A stretch of DNA of 64,000 nucleotides from Siphonodentalium dalli. Its lineage: Eukaryota; Mollusca; Scaphopoda; Gadilida; Siphonodentaliidae. Positions 35,001 to 50,000 of this stretch are shown piece by piece; position 1 is the stretch's first letter; each line of letters begins with the position of its first letter. The stretch is taken from the NCBI GenBank assembly GCA_032622095.1, contig CP136061.1:68329127-68393126 (forward strand), written 5' to 3'. The notes below the pieces were generated by a model. That model searched no databases. It was given only the letters and a program-made list of their open reading frames with translations, and was not told where the DNA came from. Position numbers and translations under genes: made by a program.

Positions 35001-38000
35001 GGGAACGAGTAATTTTGGGGTCATTCGGCCAAAAAACATGGTCGCCAGCAGCCATCTTGGATTTTACTCTTTGTATGACTAAATCCTTTAGCACGGGCTG
35101 CAGGTCGTACCTTTAGTCTGATCATCATAAAATTTGTCATGGATATTAACAATGTCATGTAGGTGGGAACGAGTTATTTTGGGGTCAATTGGACAAAAAA
35201 CATCTTGGATTTCAAAATTTAATCCATTAGCATGGGCCACAGGTCGTACTGTTCGTCTGATCATCATGAAATTTGGCATGGATGATAATATTGACATGTA
35301 GATGGGAACGAGTAATTTTGGGGTCATTCGGCAAAAAAACATGGCCGCCAGCAGCCATCTTGGATGACTAAATTCTTTAGCACGGGCTGCAGGTCGTACC
35401 TTTAGTCTGATCATCATAAAATTTGTCATGGATATTAACGATGACATGTAGATGGGAATGAGTCATTTTGGGGTCATTCGGCCAAAAAACATGGTCGCCA
35501 GCAGCCATCTTGGATTTTACTCTTTGTATGACTAAATCCTTTAGCATGGGCTACAGGTCGTACCTTTAGTCTGATCGTCATAAAATTTGTCATGGCTGTT
35601 GAAATTGGAATGTAGATGGGAACGAGTTATTTTGGGGTCATTTGGACAAAAAACATGGCCACCAGTGGCCATCTTGGATTTCAAAATTTAATCCATTAGC
35701 ACGGGCCACAGGTCGTACTGTTCGTCTGATCATCATGAAATTTGGCATGGATGATAATATTGACATGTAGATGGGAACGAGTAATTTTGGGGTCATTCGG
35801 CCAAAAAACATGGCCGCCAGCAGCCATCTTGGATGACTAAATTCTTTAGCACGGGCTGCAGGTCGTACCTTTAGTCTGATCATCATAACATTTGTCATGG
35901 ATGTTAACGATGACGCATGTAGATGGGAACGACTCATTTTGGGGTCAATCGGCCGAAAACATGGCCGCCAGCAGCCATCTTGGATTTATTTTACTTTTCT
36001 CTTCATGTCTTTTAACTAGTATTAGACATTCAACTTTCCACATTCCTAATCGCTCCATTGACTGTAATACATTAAATTATTCCCTTTCCAAGTTGAGCTA
36101 CAGTGTCATTGACACTTTCATTTTAAATAAATGTTTCTTACAATTTTTAGGACATAAAATAAAAAACATCCATTACCCTGCAGGGAGCCCCACACACATA
36201 TAGAAGCATATAGAAGAGTGTCGTCTGCTCATGTTTGTCTGGGGCTCTGTATGGGTGAAATTATAAAATTGTTAAAGAATACAAGAAAAAATTATTAAAA
36301 TTGTAAAAAATTGTTAGGCCAATGCACTCTCTTATATATGCGAGGCGACCTATGGTCGACTCACATATATAAGCGAATGCATTGGCACAGGGTAAAAAAA
36401 TCCCGACTTACGACTAGATTTGATATGGCGGGTCACAAATATCTAGGTAAATATGTATCACCAGAAGTTAAAACAAGGGCATTACCAGGGCATGGCAAAT
36501 TATGCCTGTGGTTTGTTCAAGATGTAGACATGAAGAAAGGCCCATCTTCTGATATGATGGGGCAAAGACAGGCTTGACCACGACTAATGGAGTGTGAACA
36601 CACAATAAGCGAGATCACTGAGTTGCGGCCATATTGATTTTCATCCAGTGCCCGATTCAAGTGCTGCAGGTCAAAGTTCTGGAACTGTTTAATATTCATG
36701 ATTCCATATATGGAGCTTTTGGATATTCATGAATTCCATATATGGAATCATGAATATTCAAAAGTGCCATATATCGAATGCATCTAAGAACTTTGACCTG
36801 TAGCACTGAAACCGTGGAACGGGGCTGTATGGATCCAAAAATGGCCGCGACTCAGTGATCTCGCTTATGTAACAATACACAAAAAATATTTTGCTTGTGT
36901 ATTGCTTGAGTATATCTCATGGTTGTATACTGCACAAGATTTACGTATCTCACTGTTAGGTTTTTTTTCCAGTTTACTAACCTTTGTGAGAGTTTTGAAT
37001 GTGTTGACTCCATCATCAATAGCCCTTTCCACGTCATCCATGATATTGTCTGTTGACCCTCGGATGACAATAGTTGCTATAGCTGTCTCTTCTTTATCTG
37101 TGGATAAGAGATAACACTGATATATAAATAACAACAAACTTGAGAAAGTTATAGTTGTGAACATAAGATCTAAAGTAACCCAAGGCCTTCTCAGTTGGTA
37201 AATGTGAAACATTATAAAAGTCTGTAAAAACATCACCACCAAAAAGAACATGAAGAAATAGAAAAATCTTTTATACAAGAGAAGGCACTGACTTACAATA
37301 TCAAGGTAAATCATGTTAGGCCAATGCATTCTCTTATATATCTGAGGCTCCTGGGTTTTCAAAAAATTTCAGGAAGCTCCAGTCATGGAAGGGTTAATTA
37401 TTAAAAGTTCTCCAATAATGAATTCCGTGTGTTGAAACGATTTGTAAAGAAAAGATTAACTTCAGCTTGTGCATCAGTCATAATTTTGTTCCTGATAGTA
37501 TCTACTCTTAGATCCTGAATGAGGAAAGTGATAGTCACACTCTCACTTTTGTGCAGGCCTCAAAATATGGTGCATGTCATTTGCAGAATGAGGTCCCCAA
37601 CGGGTGATTTTAGTGACACTACCTGGCACAATGGGCTGGCATCACTAAATTCACCTCTGGGGATCTCATTCTGCTTTGGCCTCATCTTCTCTGGACAGTA
37701 TCTTTATCATCAAATTAACAATCTTTTAATTTCTTTGAAAGATCTTTTTCTTATTAGGCCAAAAAAATAAAATTCCTGTGTTCTCAGTCACCGCCCGCGT
37801 CTCGAAAATGTCGCGGCATCAAATTTTGTTATTCTCCCGGTACAATATTTTTATGCACCAGTTACTGGTCTATCCGATAATTTCATTCACCTCAGGTTTC
37901 ATTTCATAATAAATACACCCTTAAGATATCGAAGTATAAATGAAGCAGGGACCAGCCCAGACTATATTTTAAAGGTAAAGTCTGTTCTCCCTGCCACAAA

Positions 38001-41000
38001 AATAAGGCAAAGTTGGTGTTACAAAATTTAAATTGGTATCGACGATAAACAGTTGCTACGCAACGAAAATATGAGAGCTGTAATGTGTAAATTAAAATTA
38101 TGAAATAATGGTTCAGATATGGAGTCTTTGTGTTCACATCATCACCCCATTAACTATGAATAATACCCAAACACAATTGTGAGAGAATGGCAGTATTTAA
38201 TAGCATAATTTTGGTAGAATGGCAGCATTTATTTTCGTATTTTTTTTATCAGTGGTTGTTTAAAAATGCCAACAATAACCAAAAGGAAACCCTAAAAGCG
38301 CACGCTCATTTATAGCGCTCGAAGTCTGGTTCAGATTTTAATATTCTGCACAAGCAAGCAAGACTCAGGTGTGATATATGTTTCCAGTTTGGACCAATAA
38401 ATGTGTTAATTGTTTTGACAACACACTATCAATGGACAACTGTGTGAAATCACTGTTGGCAGTGGTAAGACAAGTTAATTAGCATGAATATTTGGGGGGG
38501 GGGGGCATTTTATCGCAATGCTGACAATTATAGCGGTTGAGGCAAGACCATGCATGGGTTAACTTAGAATTGGAAATGACACCATTGGATGTAAAATTCA
38601 GACCCCAGTGATGGTCAGTGGTGACCGTTTATTGTCATTTTGGGGTATCTTTTTGAGATTTATTAAAAAAAATAAAAAAAATAAAAAAGCCTCCCTGCCT
38701 CGTCGATATTTTATGGAAAATTGCCTGAGAACACAGGTATTTTTATGGACTTAGTTTAGCTTCTCTATATCCCCAAATTGGCAGAGGACACAATGCATAA
38801 TCGAGGTGCCCAATGGGAGCACATCACCATCTTCACTATCTGGGAACTTAAATCTGTGTTAAGGACTTGGGTCTTCCACAGCAGATGTGGCCATGCATAT
38901 TGAGGTCCCCAGAGGATTAATTTGGCGACACTAGCCTGCTGTAAGGGTAATATCACTAAAATCACCCTCTGAGGACCTAATTCGGCAAATAACCAGCACC
39001 ATGTTTTGAGGCCTGCTTTTGTGTATCACAGAAGTCCAGCGGAGGATATTTATTAAACATACCATGTTTGAATACAACTACTCTAGTTTCTCCGATCTCA
39101 TCTACATACACATGATCGCAGTATCCAGTCTCTTCTGGGGTTGGTTTGGTCTGTAAATATAAGAAAATATGGTTCACACAGTATTTTACTAGCTTATCTT
39201 TGAGTTTTTGAGGATTACAATATCAATAAAGATTAATCACGGGATCATAATTAAAGTGATGTGAAAATCTGGTACAGTGATCAAATATTAACGGAGAAAA
39301 ATCTGGCTCAAAGTAGTTTTTTTTTACAAATATTATATCTAAATTGACAACACACATCGTCATTCTTATATATTAATTAAATTAAACTCTCGATCACAAA
39401 ATTGTTTTTGTTAGTTTATCGCAGATAGTTGCATCCTGATTTGAGAAGTAATTATCTACATTTGAGCGCAGTTCAGACTATGTTTTCTATGGAGTAGTAC
39501 GGTCAATTTGTTTCAGATTTTTGGCGATGTAAGGAGACTGCTACATTCCTCCAAGTGGCATAGCGTCTGAATACTAACTTCTCAGTTTCACGCTCCCGAA
39601 TAAGTCCTTAATATGTCTTTAAAACTCACACATGTATTCAGTGAAATTAGGCACAGCAAATATCACACCATATATTCATTCAAACTCAGTTTGTATTCAG
39701 AGAATGACAATGCTCATTGCATGGTACTAGCTTTCGGTCCGAGGCTTTCACCAGTGCAACAGATGAATTGCCAATTACATATCACCAGGTTAACATTGAC
39801 AAATATATCATAATTCAGTTCAGATTGTATTGCTTCAATTCTTTTCATATTACTCATTGAAACTACATTTATCATCTGAAAGGGCAGCAGACAAACCATT
39901 ACACAAAATTAACCTTTTCTATCCTAATTACTCATTGACAAGTCGTTTCATTTCAGAAACTTTCAGATACTAAGTTTCACAATATGTCGTTTGTTGAACT
40001 TATTATCTGAAGATATCCCACCAATGATATATGAATCATTCTGCTCTTATAGTATCTTTTTTTCTATCTGTCTTCTGCTTTTGTTACCTGAACGCCCCTC
40101 CAAATGAATATTAGACCATTACAATGTTTACTTTTATAACTGAATGGGAGAATCCATTCAATATAGAATGGGCTGACACTTTGGAGAAAACTACCGTACC
40201 GGCCGGTGGATAAGTCGCATCTTTTTAACCCAATTTGCCCTATTAAAATCCTCCTGCGACTTATAGATCGGTAAGTCAATGAGGGGCATATTTTCAGCCG
40301 AATTTTGAGGAATCAACTGCGATCACAGGTAAATAACGGGACAAAATGCCGACGCAAACTAACTGCAACGCGATAAAATAATACAATTCGGTATACAAAA
40401 AATAAATAAATACCCCATCCTCATATGTACTTTGTCTTTATTTTATTGCCTGTCCGACATTTAAAACATATATATCGTATTATATGTATTAATATCTAAG
40501 AATTCAACAGCAATTATAAACAGCAGCAAATTCACAAACAGTGGTCGTCCTTGACCTGACTGTAACACGTGCATGAGTGACCCACATTCAATGACTGCGG
40601 TATGATCTCTTTGATGTCTGCAAACTTCTAGCAGATGACGTCACATCGGAATGTTTATTTAATGCCCTGGAATGAGCATAATAAAAGCTCTAAAGACTCT
40701 AAATGCATGTCTGGACAGCGTGTTCTCATATTTTAATGAGGCTTATGTGCGAAGCCGAGAACTCCTGTTTATATTACATAAACATTATTTTATGCTGTAC
40801 CGTGTACGCATAACATTTAATCCCCACGTTGAGTAGTTGACACTTAATACTGAAGAGTGCATTGCATCACTATTAGCCCAAAGCGTTTTCATTCATGCTT
40901 CACGACAATTAGGCGACAACTAAATTAACGAGGCCATTATCCTAAAACAACAGTAAGCGGAGTCTCAGTTTTATATTCCTATAAATGATAGGATATTTTG

Positions 41001-44000
41001 TGTCTTTCCTCATACCTTAAAACTATTCAAACGACATCGTGTTTCATTATACCTATCAGTTTTCTTCGAATTCAAAATGGATAAACGTGGCATCAAAAGG
41101 AAACGTCTAAGTTACGAAAGTTCATACAAGTTGAAAGTGATAAAATTCGCAAATGAACATGGTAATCGGCCCGCAGAACGAGAGTTTGGTGTTAGCGAGA
41201 AAATAATCAGGGACTGGCGCAAAAAGAAAGATATGATTTTTGCCATGCGTAGAGACAAATGAGCAAATCGCGGCAAAGCTGCATTCGGCCTGAACTTGTG
41301 AAAGTGAAGTCAAATGTTTCTGTTTTATTTATATTTAGTTATACACATGTTATACAAGTTGAAATGATAATGAATAAATGTTAATTAATACATTGATTTT
41401 ACTCTCAACCACCCAGAGTTAGTCCAAACATCATTCAAGTCAAAATTATAAGTTTTATAATCCATGTTCCCACACACTCCTAATGAAAATGAACCAATGT
41501 TATCTCCCCTGCTTGGGAATTCCCCCAAATCACATTGCGAATACCGGAAGCATTGGTGGAATGTTCGTTCATTTTTACGTCTGTGATAAATTCTATTTTT
41601 TTTAAATGCTTCCTCTGCTCTAAATAACTCTAAATCCAGGTCAATCTGTCATTTTGATGTTCCCTTACAAGCCACTGAAATAGGTGCGACGTATACAACA
41701 GAAAGAGCCAAAAGGCAACATTTTAAGCTTCAAAATTCAATGCGACTTATCCAACGATGCGATTTATCCACCGGCCGGTACGGTACTAATATAAATCTGG
41801 GTACTTACAATTTTTGGGAGAGCTGTAGCACCAAGTGTTCTACATAGCCGTCGCAGATCAAACTTAGACATAAGTCTGACCACCATTATGTTGAACTTAT
41901 TACAGTAGTGTTGAGCAAGCTCTCCAACTTTACCACCACTAACAATAACGGAACATCCTGCTTCAGATATCTGTCTCATATTCTGAAAAGTGACATAGGG
42001 AGCTTTTCTGTCAATATGATATAAAAATCCAATTATTGGGCATTTAGGTAAAACAAAATTAATGTCAAATCCTCTTTTCTCAGAATTATCATAATTACAT
42101 ATATATATATATATATAAACATCATCTTGTAAATTGTTGTATAAATCTGGGATCCAAAATAAATACTGTTTACACCAAAACAAAATTAATGTTTTGTTTC
42201 ACGGGCAATTTTTTTTTAAATCCGTGCGGGCGGGTGGGTGATTTAATTTTAATTTTTTTTATTTCCTGCCAGACATACCATCTAATGCCTACATCTAGCA
42301 CAATTGTATCATCTGTAGCTTATTTCAAGTTATTTATTTCCAAGGAGAGTTCCTTTGTTAATCCATCCAATATTGAGTAGGCATCACATGAAGCCCGACC
42401 ATTGTTCCAAAGTGTTATTTTTTTATTTAATTTGCATTGATGGAAGGATTGGAAGCATGACTCCAATGTCCAGCTGTTTGGCATTTCCTGTGCTAATCAA
42501 TAAAAATATAAACTTCAAACCGGATCATTTCTTTAATGTAACAAGACAGTCAATGACTGTGGGGTCGCTCACCAGACTGCAAAGACTGATAAGACTGGGA
42601 CTCTGGAGACCAAAACAGTGAGCACTTTTCATAATCACTTTAAAAGAAGTAGATTTAAACAGGATATGTGGCTAGAGAGACTTCAAGTATGTAGCTTGGT
42701 AAAAATCCACCTTGAAATTGCCAACTGTACACTACTGATCACCCCCCTCCTCCAGCTCAACAAGTCCCCTCCCGACCGGGATCCAGACTCCCAAGTCTTA
42801 GGTTGGAATTTCACAACCGACACCTCAAACTTTCTCAATTGTTGGAAATTTCCAATCTCACAAGCGGCTTTTTCTAAAACCATTTAAACATGTTTGAAGC
42901 CCAATTATCCATGGACCCAAAACACAATACATGTATGTCAGACCAATCAGTCAGGTGGTTCCAAGGTAGATGTTTTAATGAATTTGGTATTTCTATGATT
43001 TTATTGGACACAAAAGTCCCCATAGACTGCCATTTCTTGACAGGTTGACCTCATTTTAACAAATCTGTATCTCAGTCACTAAAGGATCTTCCTGATTCCT
43101 CCATACTATATGTAAGCTAAATAGTCCAAAATCCCTTGAGAAGACATTTTAAGAATTACTATAGAGACATATAGTTATGTCCCTGGTCCCACCCTTTTAA
43201 CCTGGTGACCCCATCTGAATAAATTTGAATCCCAGACACCAAAGAACCCTTCATACATATCATAAATATCAGTCAAATAGACCTGATGGTCCTTGTGAAG
43301 GAAGCATATTAAGAGGGAAACTGTCCTTCGCTTGGCCCCTATTTGACCAGGTGACCCCATTAAAAAAATCTGAATTGCAGTCAAGGAAGAACATTCCATT
43401 CTATATAAGCCAACTAGTTCTTGCAAACATATTTTAAGAATTACTATGTAGTGAAATAGTTAAGTCTCTTGCTCTGCCCTTATTTGACTTTGTGATCCCA
43501 TTTTCACAAATCTGATAAGGATAAAAATTAAGTTCCCCAGTTGAAGTTGGTGATATTCACCCATTGGGCACCTCATTTATGAATTTTATCTTCTGCAAAT
43601 TAGGGGATATAGAAACTTCCTAGAAGGGAAATTCAACTAACAACAATGTAAATTTGATACTATAGATACTTCCCAGAAGATGAGGCCTAAGCAGAATGAG
43701 GTCGTCAGAGGGTGAATTTGGTGATGCTAGCCTGCTGTGCCGGATAGCATCACAAAAAGCGTGTCTGTTCCTACATTGTGCATGCCTGGCCTCAAGCAAC
43801 ACAATGTATTATACAACAAGCCTTGAAATAGTGTGATAGTGTGTCTGTCATTTGCAGAGTGAGGTCCCCAGAGGGTGAATTTAGTGACGCTAAATTCACC
43901 CTCTGGGGACCTCATTCTGATAAAGTCCTCAACTGCTATGGAAGACCTAGAATAAAATTGAATTTCCCCAGTTGAAGTTGGTGATGTTCACCCATTGGGC

Positions 44001-47000
44001 CCCTCAATTATTAATTTTATCTTCTGCAAATTAGGGGATATAGAAACTTCCTAGAAGGGAAATTTAACTAACAACAATGTAAATTTGATACTATAGATAC
44101 TTCCCAGAAGATGAGGCCTAAGCAGAATGAGGTCCCCAAATGGTGAATTTGGTGATGCTAGCCTTGAATCAAGCTTTGAAATAGTCTGTCTGTTATTTGC
44201 AGAATGAGGTACCCAGAGGGTGAATTTAGTGAGGCTATCCTGCACAGCGGGCTAGTATCACTAAATTCACCCTCTGGGGACCTCATTCTGATAAGGCCTT
44301 CAACTGCTATGGAAGACCTAGAATAAGATTGAAGTTCCCCAGTTGAAATTGGTGATGTTCACCCATTGGGCACCTCAATCATGAATTTTATCTTCTGCAA
44401 ATTAAGGGATACAGAAACTTCCTAGAAGGGAAATTTAACTAACTAACAATGTAAATTTGATACTATAGATACTTCCCAGAAGATGAGGCCTAAGCAGAAT
44501 GAGATCTTGAGACTCTAGATACTTCCCAGAAGATGAGGCCTAAGCGGAATAAGGTTCTCAGAGGGTGTATTTGGTTATGCTAGCCTGCTGTGTAGGATAG
44601 CGTCACTAAATTCACCCTCTGGGAACCTCATTCTGGCTCTGCCAGGCACTCTTTGAGAAAATGAAATTAATCTGATTTTAATGACCACTGAGTGATAATA
44701 TAAACAACAAGGGTGCTTCATTGATAACACCATTAATCTCATTTAAATTATGGATGACATGAATACACTCCCTGGGGACTCTGTCTAAGGCTGCCATGTG
44801 TCATGTCTATCAGTTCATAGGAGAGTTGCCTTGTAATGGGAATTTAAATAAATATACTTTATTTACCTGTGAGTTAGGATATGAGATAGGGTGGAATGCT
44901 GTTGGTTGGGGGTGGGGTTCTGGGTCATGTGGGGGGGGTGATATTTTTTGTTTGTATGTTAAATTGATCAAGGAGTTCCTGAATTTTTTATTATTTTTTG
45001 GGGAATTATGGCCCTGGCTCCACCACTATTTGACCCAGTGACCCCATTTGAACAAATCTGAACCCCAGTCATTCAATGACCCCACATACCAAATATAAAC
45101 TAAATCGGCTTAATGGTTATTGACAAGAAGTCGTTATAAGAATTACCAAGGAGGAATATAGTTATGGCCCTGGTTTCGCAACTGTTTGACACAGTGACCT
45201 CATTTGAACAAATATTAATGACAGTCACCTAGGGAACATCCACCGCAAATATGATCAAAATGCAAAAATGTAATGTTTTGGTTTTTAGAGTTATGTCCCT
45301 GGCTCTGCCCCTAATTGACCCAGTGACCCAATTTGAACAAATCTGATTCCCAGTCACCCAAGGTCCCTCAGTACCAAATATAAGCTAATTCGGCCCAATA
45401 TTTTTGTAGAAGAAGTCATTGTAAGAATTACTATGAGTTATGGCCCTGGTTTCTCAACTAATTGACCGGGTGACCTCATTTGGACAAATCTGAACACCAG
45501 TCACCCAAGGACCCTCCATACCAAATATTAGCTAAATTGGCACAATGGTTATGGACAAGAAGTTGTTGTAAGAATTACTGTGGAGGAATAGAATTATGGC
45601 CCTGGTTTCGCAACTATTTGACCCAGTGACCTCATTTGAACAAATCTGAATGAGAGTCACCTAGGGAACATCCACACCAAATATGAACCAATTTGGTATG
45701 ATGGTTTCAGAGGAGAAGATGTTTAAAAAAAAAGTTGACGGACAGACAGACGGACAGACGGAAATGAAGTGTAATATTATGAAAAACAGTTTGAGCCAAT
45801 CCCTAGCCGCATCATGTAGAGAGGGTATTGTGAGAAGCATGTATACCAAAAATTATTGAAATCGGTTCATATTTGTTAAAGTTATTAAGTCGGACAGAAT
45901 TTTCTAAGTCAAAATAAGTCGAAAATGAGGCGTAACTTGAAAAAAAAAAGTCGGACCGAACCGCAATTAGCACCATGCGGAGAGACCATCCTAAGGAGAT
46001 TGCATACAAAAATTATTGAAATTGGTTCATAGTTGTTCGAGTTATGAGGACGGACGGACGGTACGACGGACACACGGGCCTGTGAAACAAAACACTTGTT
46101 TTATTTGGCCTTAACTGTTGCAAATACATGTATATTGTAAACATAGAGCACACGTTTTGTCATTTTGGGTATGTCTCGGTCAAAAGTTTCATGGAACTGA
46201 AATAATGGTGAGGTTTAGATTGTAAAACAGCAAACTTCAAACTTGGGTCTCTAATAGCTACTGGCTGTGAGCTGATTCACGTGATTGACAGACGTTCTCG
46301 TTTTGTAGAAACTGGTTTAGATTATTCAGGTTCCATACGGCAAAGTCAAACTGGCAGTAAGTACAATAACTCAATGAACGTAGATGGCATACTGTCGCCT
46401 TAGCCATGCATCTAAGACCGAGATGCACATGTCAACTCAAAATCACACATAAAAACATGTTAACATAGTATCAACTCGTATTGTTGACGTGCATGCATCA
46501 TGATATGTATAATGTATTAAATTTGATTTACAATTTAATATACAATAATAAAAAAAAACATGGATTCTCACCTCTTCCATTAAATTCTCTTCACCTTTAC
46601 TAAAGTTCATTAGTTCATCAGCTGACTTGATCAGAACTGTGCCCTGCAGGAAAAAACAAAAGAACATGTTCTGTAAATATATTCTTACAAAGGAGAAACT
46701 TTATATGGTTCCAATTTCAAAGGCAACTCAACTCATTTGTGTGCACACTTTACAGTAATATCAAGGATTCTTCTACTCGTTTTGGGAATGGGTCCCGGGT
46801 AGGGTTGCCATGATTCATCACGATTCTGATGCATTGCCTTTTAAAGTTCACATCGTATTTGGAGGGTGCGATCTATGCAGAGTTATCAAAAGTCAGAGAT
46901 CCAAACTTTTCCACTCAAAACTTCCCATCTGTGCATATCTGGGGAATGATTAGCTATTATAGTATACTTCTAATACCTGGCCAAGCTTTTTGGTAATTTT

Positions 47001-50000
47001 AAATAGGTCTTGTAATATACTTCAATGAATATGCTGAGGTAAACACTGATGAGAATATACAATACATACTAAATGGTTTATCTAGTTTTCACAGCTATCA
47101 GTTGGCAAAAATTTGCATCACGATGTGCATCGCACATAGTAAAATCATGATTCATATCGCATCCAAGCCTTGAAATAGGGTGTGGGTCATTTGCAGAATA
47201 AGGTCCCCAGAGGGTGAATTTAGTAATGCTACGCTGCATAGCGGGCTAGCATCACCAAATTCACCCTCTGGGGACCTCATTCTGCTTACACCTCAGCAGA
47301 ATGAGGTTCCCAGAGGGGGAATTTGGTGATGCTAGCCCGCTATGCGGGGTAGCATCACTAAATTCACCCTCTGGGGACCTCATTCTGCAAATGACAGACA
47401 CCCTATTTCAAGGCTTGGATGTAGCCCTAGTCCCGGGCTCATTCCATTGAGAAATTTGACCCATAGAGGCTTATATTGGGAATATAGAGCATACAGGAAC
47501 AAGCATTTTCAGTGCGAAACTTAGCAAGCCTTGAAATAGGGTGTCTGTCATTTGCAGAATGAGGTCCCCAGAGGGTGAATTTAGTGATGCTACCCCGCAT
47601 AGCGGGCTAGCATCACCAAATTCACCCTCTGAGAACCTCATTCTGCCGAGGTGTAAGCAGAATTAGGTCCCCAGAGGGTGAATTTGGTGATACTAGCATC
47701 ACTAAATTCACCCTCTGGGGACCTCATTCTGCAAATGACAGACACCCTATTTCAAGGCTTGAAACTTAGTGTAATCAAACAGTTCCAAAATTTCCAGATA
47801 AACAGAGAGGAATAACTATAATTTCTAAAACAAATTTCACTGAGATTTGAGAACTATTGTTTCAAGTTATGACCTGAACTGACATCTAACAAAAATCCAA
47901 CATTTCCAGATAAACAATGATGAATAACTCTAGAACAGAAAATACCAAACCAAATGATTGATCACTCAATTGAATGTCCTCATAGTAGTAACTATCCATA
48001 CCAAATTTCATTTGAGATCTGGGCACTACTGTTCAGGTTATGACCTGAACAGACATCGGACGTACGTAGATATGGGCAGATGCCCCACCCCCCCCCCCCC
48101 CTCCCCACTGACGGACGCAGAGACAAACAGATACAAAATAGTATACTCCCCCTTCTTTTTTTTAAAAAGTGGGGTATAATTAGAACCAGGTACAGCATTG
48201 CTGAATGTTTTTTTTTGGTCTAATGTGCACCTTACTAACTGTGCCTCATACTGCCGTTGCCTGAAGTCTTGACCAAAGAAAAAAAACAGAGCCAATAGTA
48301 AAGCATAAATTGTCATGAGCATACTTGTTAATGAGTTTCCATGAAATTATCATTTCAAATGAAATGCATTTCAGATGAAATGATGTACACTATTGCACAT
48401 TATGTTCATACAAAGGGTTATGATGAGAACTTAGATCAAGCATAATGATAAACATCTCAATTTACCTTGGTTTCTGTCTGCATAGAGTCCAGTGGGCAGG
48501 AATAAACAGCAACTTTACATTTATCAGCTTTTGTTACATCTCCTTCTACCTCTCTTCTAAACACCATTCCTTGTAATACTTCACTCTGTAAGATTCCAGA
48601 TCCCTGGAAAACAATAAAGAAAGAATACCCCTGTTAATGATACCACTGTGAAGGATACCCTGTGATGTGGTATCCTTCCGCCATCCGCTCTCATGCGATA
48701 ATCACTAACAGAAGACAACACAAACAAAAATGATATTATTCTGAGCTGAGATTCGTTGTTTTACAATGAATTTTCTATCCCAAACATCTTATATTCTTGT
48801 TATGTCACCTTTAGCAACATAATTGCCCTAGAGTGAACTGTCAAAATTACAAAGGTAGCTTTTACTAAACTCAATTTTAATATGACAACTAAGCTCTGAC
48901 AGTTAGTAATTCACAGCAGTCAAGTTCACAACTTGTTTTCATATGAATTTGTTCTTCTAAAATTTGATATTATTAATATAATTTAGTATTTTGTAAATTG
49001 TTTTCCTTTCATATTTATCCCTATGGGTCATTTTGGTGGGAGCATCTCACTTTGCCGACAGCTATTGTTTCCGGGGGGTACCTACACGAGGTGGCAATAA
49101 TCCCTTACTTCAATCATTTGCTGCTTATAGTCTATTCCTCTTTTCTTTTGGTGTTTTAATGGTTTGTCCTATCTTTTTGTAGGTTTTTAATGATTTGTCA
49201 ATTTGGGAACGAGGGTTTTGGAACCTTTGGGGCTGATTCAATGTTGATGTCAGGAAATAATCTATGTCATGTTTTATTTATTTATTGATGGAAAATACTT
49301 AATAAAATACATACAAGGAGATAACAAACATATAACAAATACACGACAATACTTTAACAAAAAGCTCAATGGCGAACTAATTTAGCGATTTAGCGTTGAC
49401 CGCCCGATATTTTCTTCTCTGTGGTTGAACTCTGCCGCCACCAGTCAGTTGAAGTATCGTTGATTCTGTATAGGCTTGTTCTTTTTTAATGTGGTTGATC
49501 ATGTCGAATATATTTGGTTTTGAAGTTGCTATATAACCTTGAAGTTTTCTGTGCCACCCTTCGACGTGGTTTGTGGTCCGGGGGCCGGTTGTATTATAGT
49601 GATTCCACATGTTACGGCCTTCGTCACCTTCAAACCACTGCACAGTCACATTGTCGTCGATTGGGCGGTCTGTTGTTTCCATATATTCTTCCCATTCTTC
49701 TAGTACATTGAGCCAGGCATCGCCCAACTGGTCGACGGGGACGAATGGTAAGGCGATGGTACGTCGAATTAAGTTCCTTATCTCTGAATCTGGTTCGTCA
49801 TACTCTGCCTTCATAGGTGTTTGCCTCCTCGATCGTTGGCGACGAAGAATACATTTACTTGAGAACTTGTCATGATGAAGATAGAACATTGAATATGATC
49901 AACTTTGGAGAGACATGGGGTTTTTATAGCTCAATACGATCGCTCAATACGAATAACAGTTTACTACTATTTCACTGAGTGAACATGAAAATCGCTCATC

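Noticed and set aside
33248-35937. Series of 60-120 codon minus-strand ORFs with similar sequences
   Set aside because: Each is the same stretch of the ~165-bp satellite array read in a chance-open frame; no domain and no start/stop conservation.
42355-42887. Two adjacent ~88-codon plus-strand ORFs
   Set aside because: No recognisable domain and no splice context; they lie in a CCT8 intron near repeats. Could be transposon debris but unsupported.
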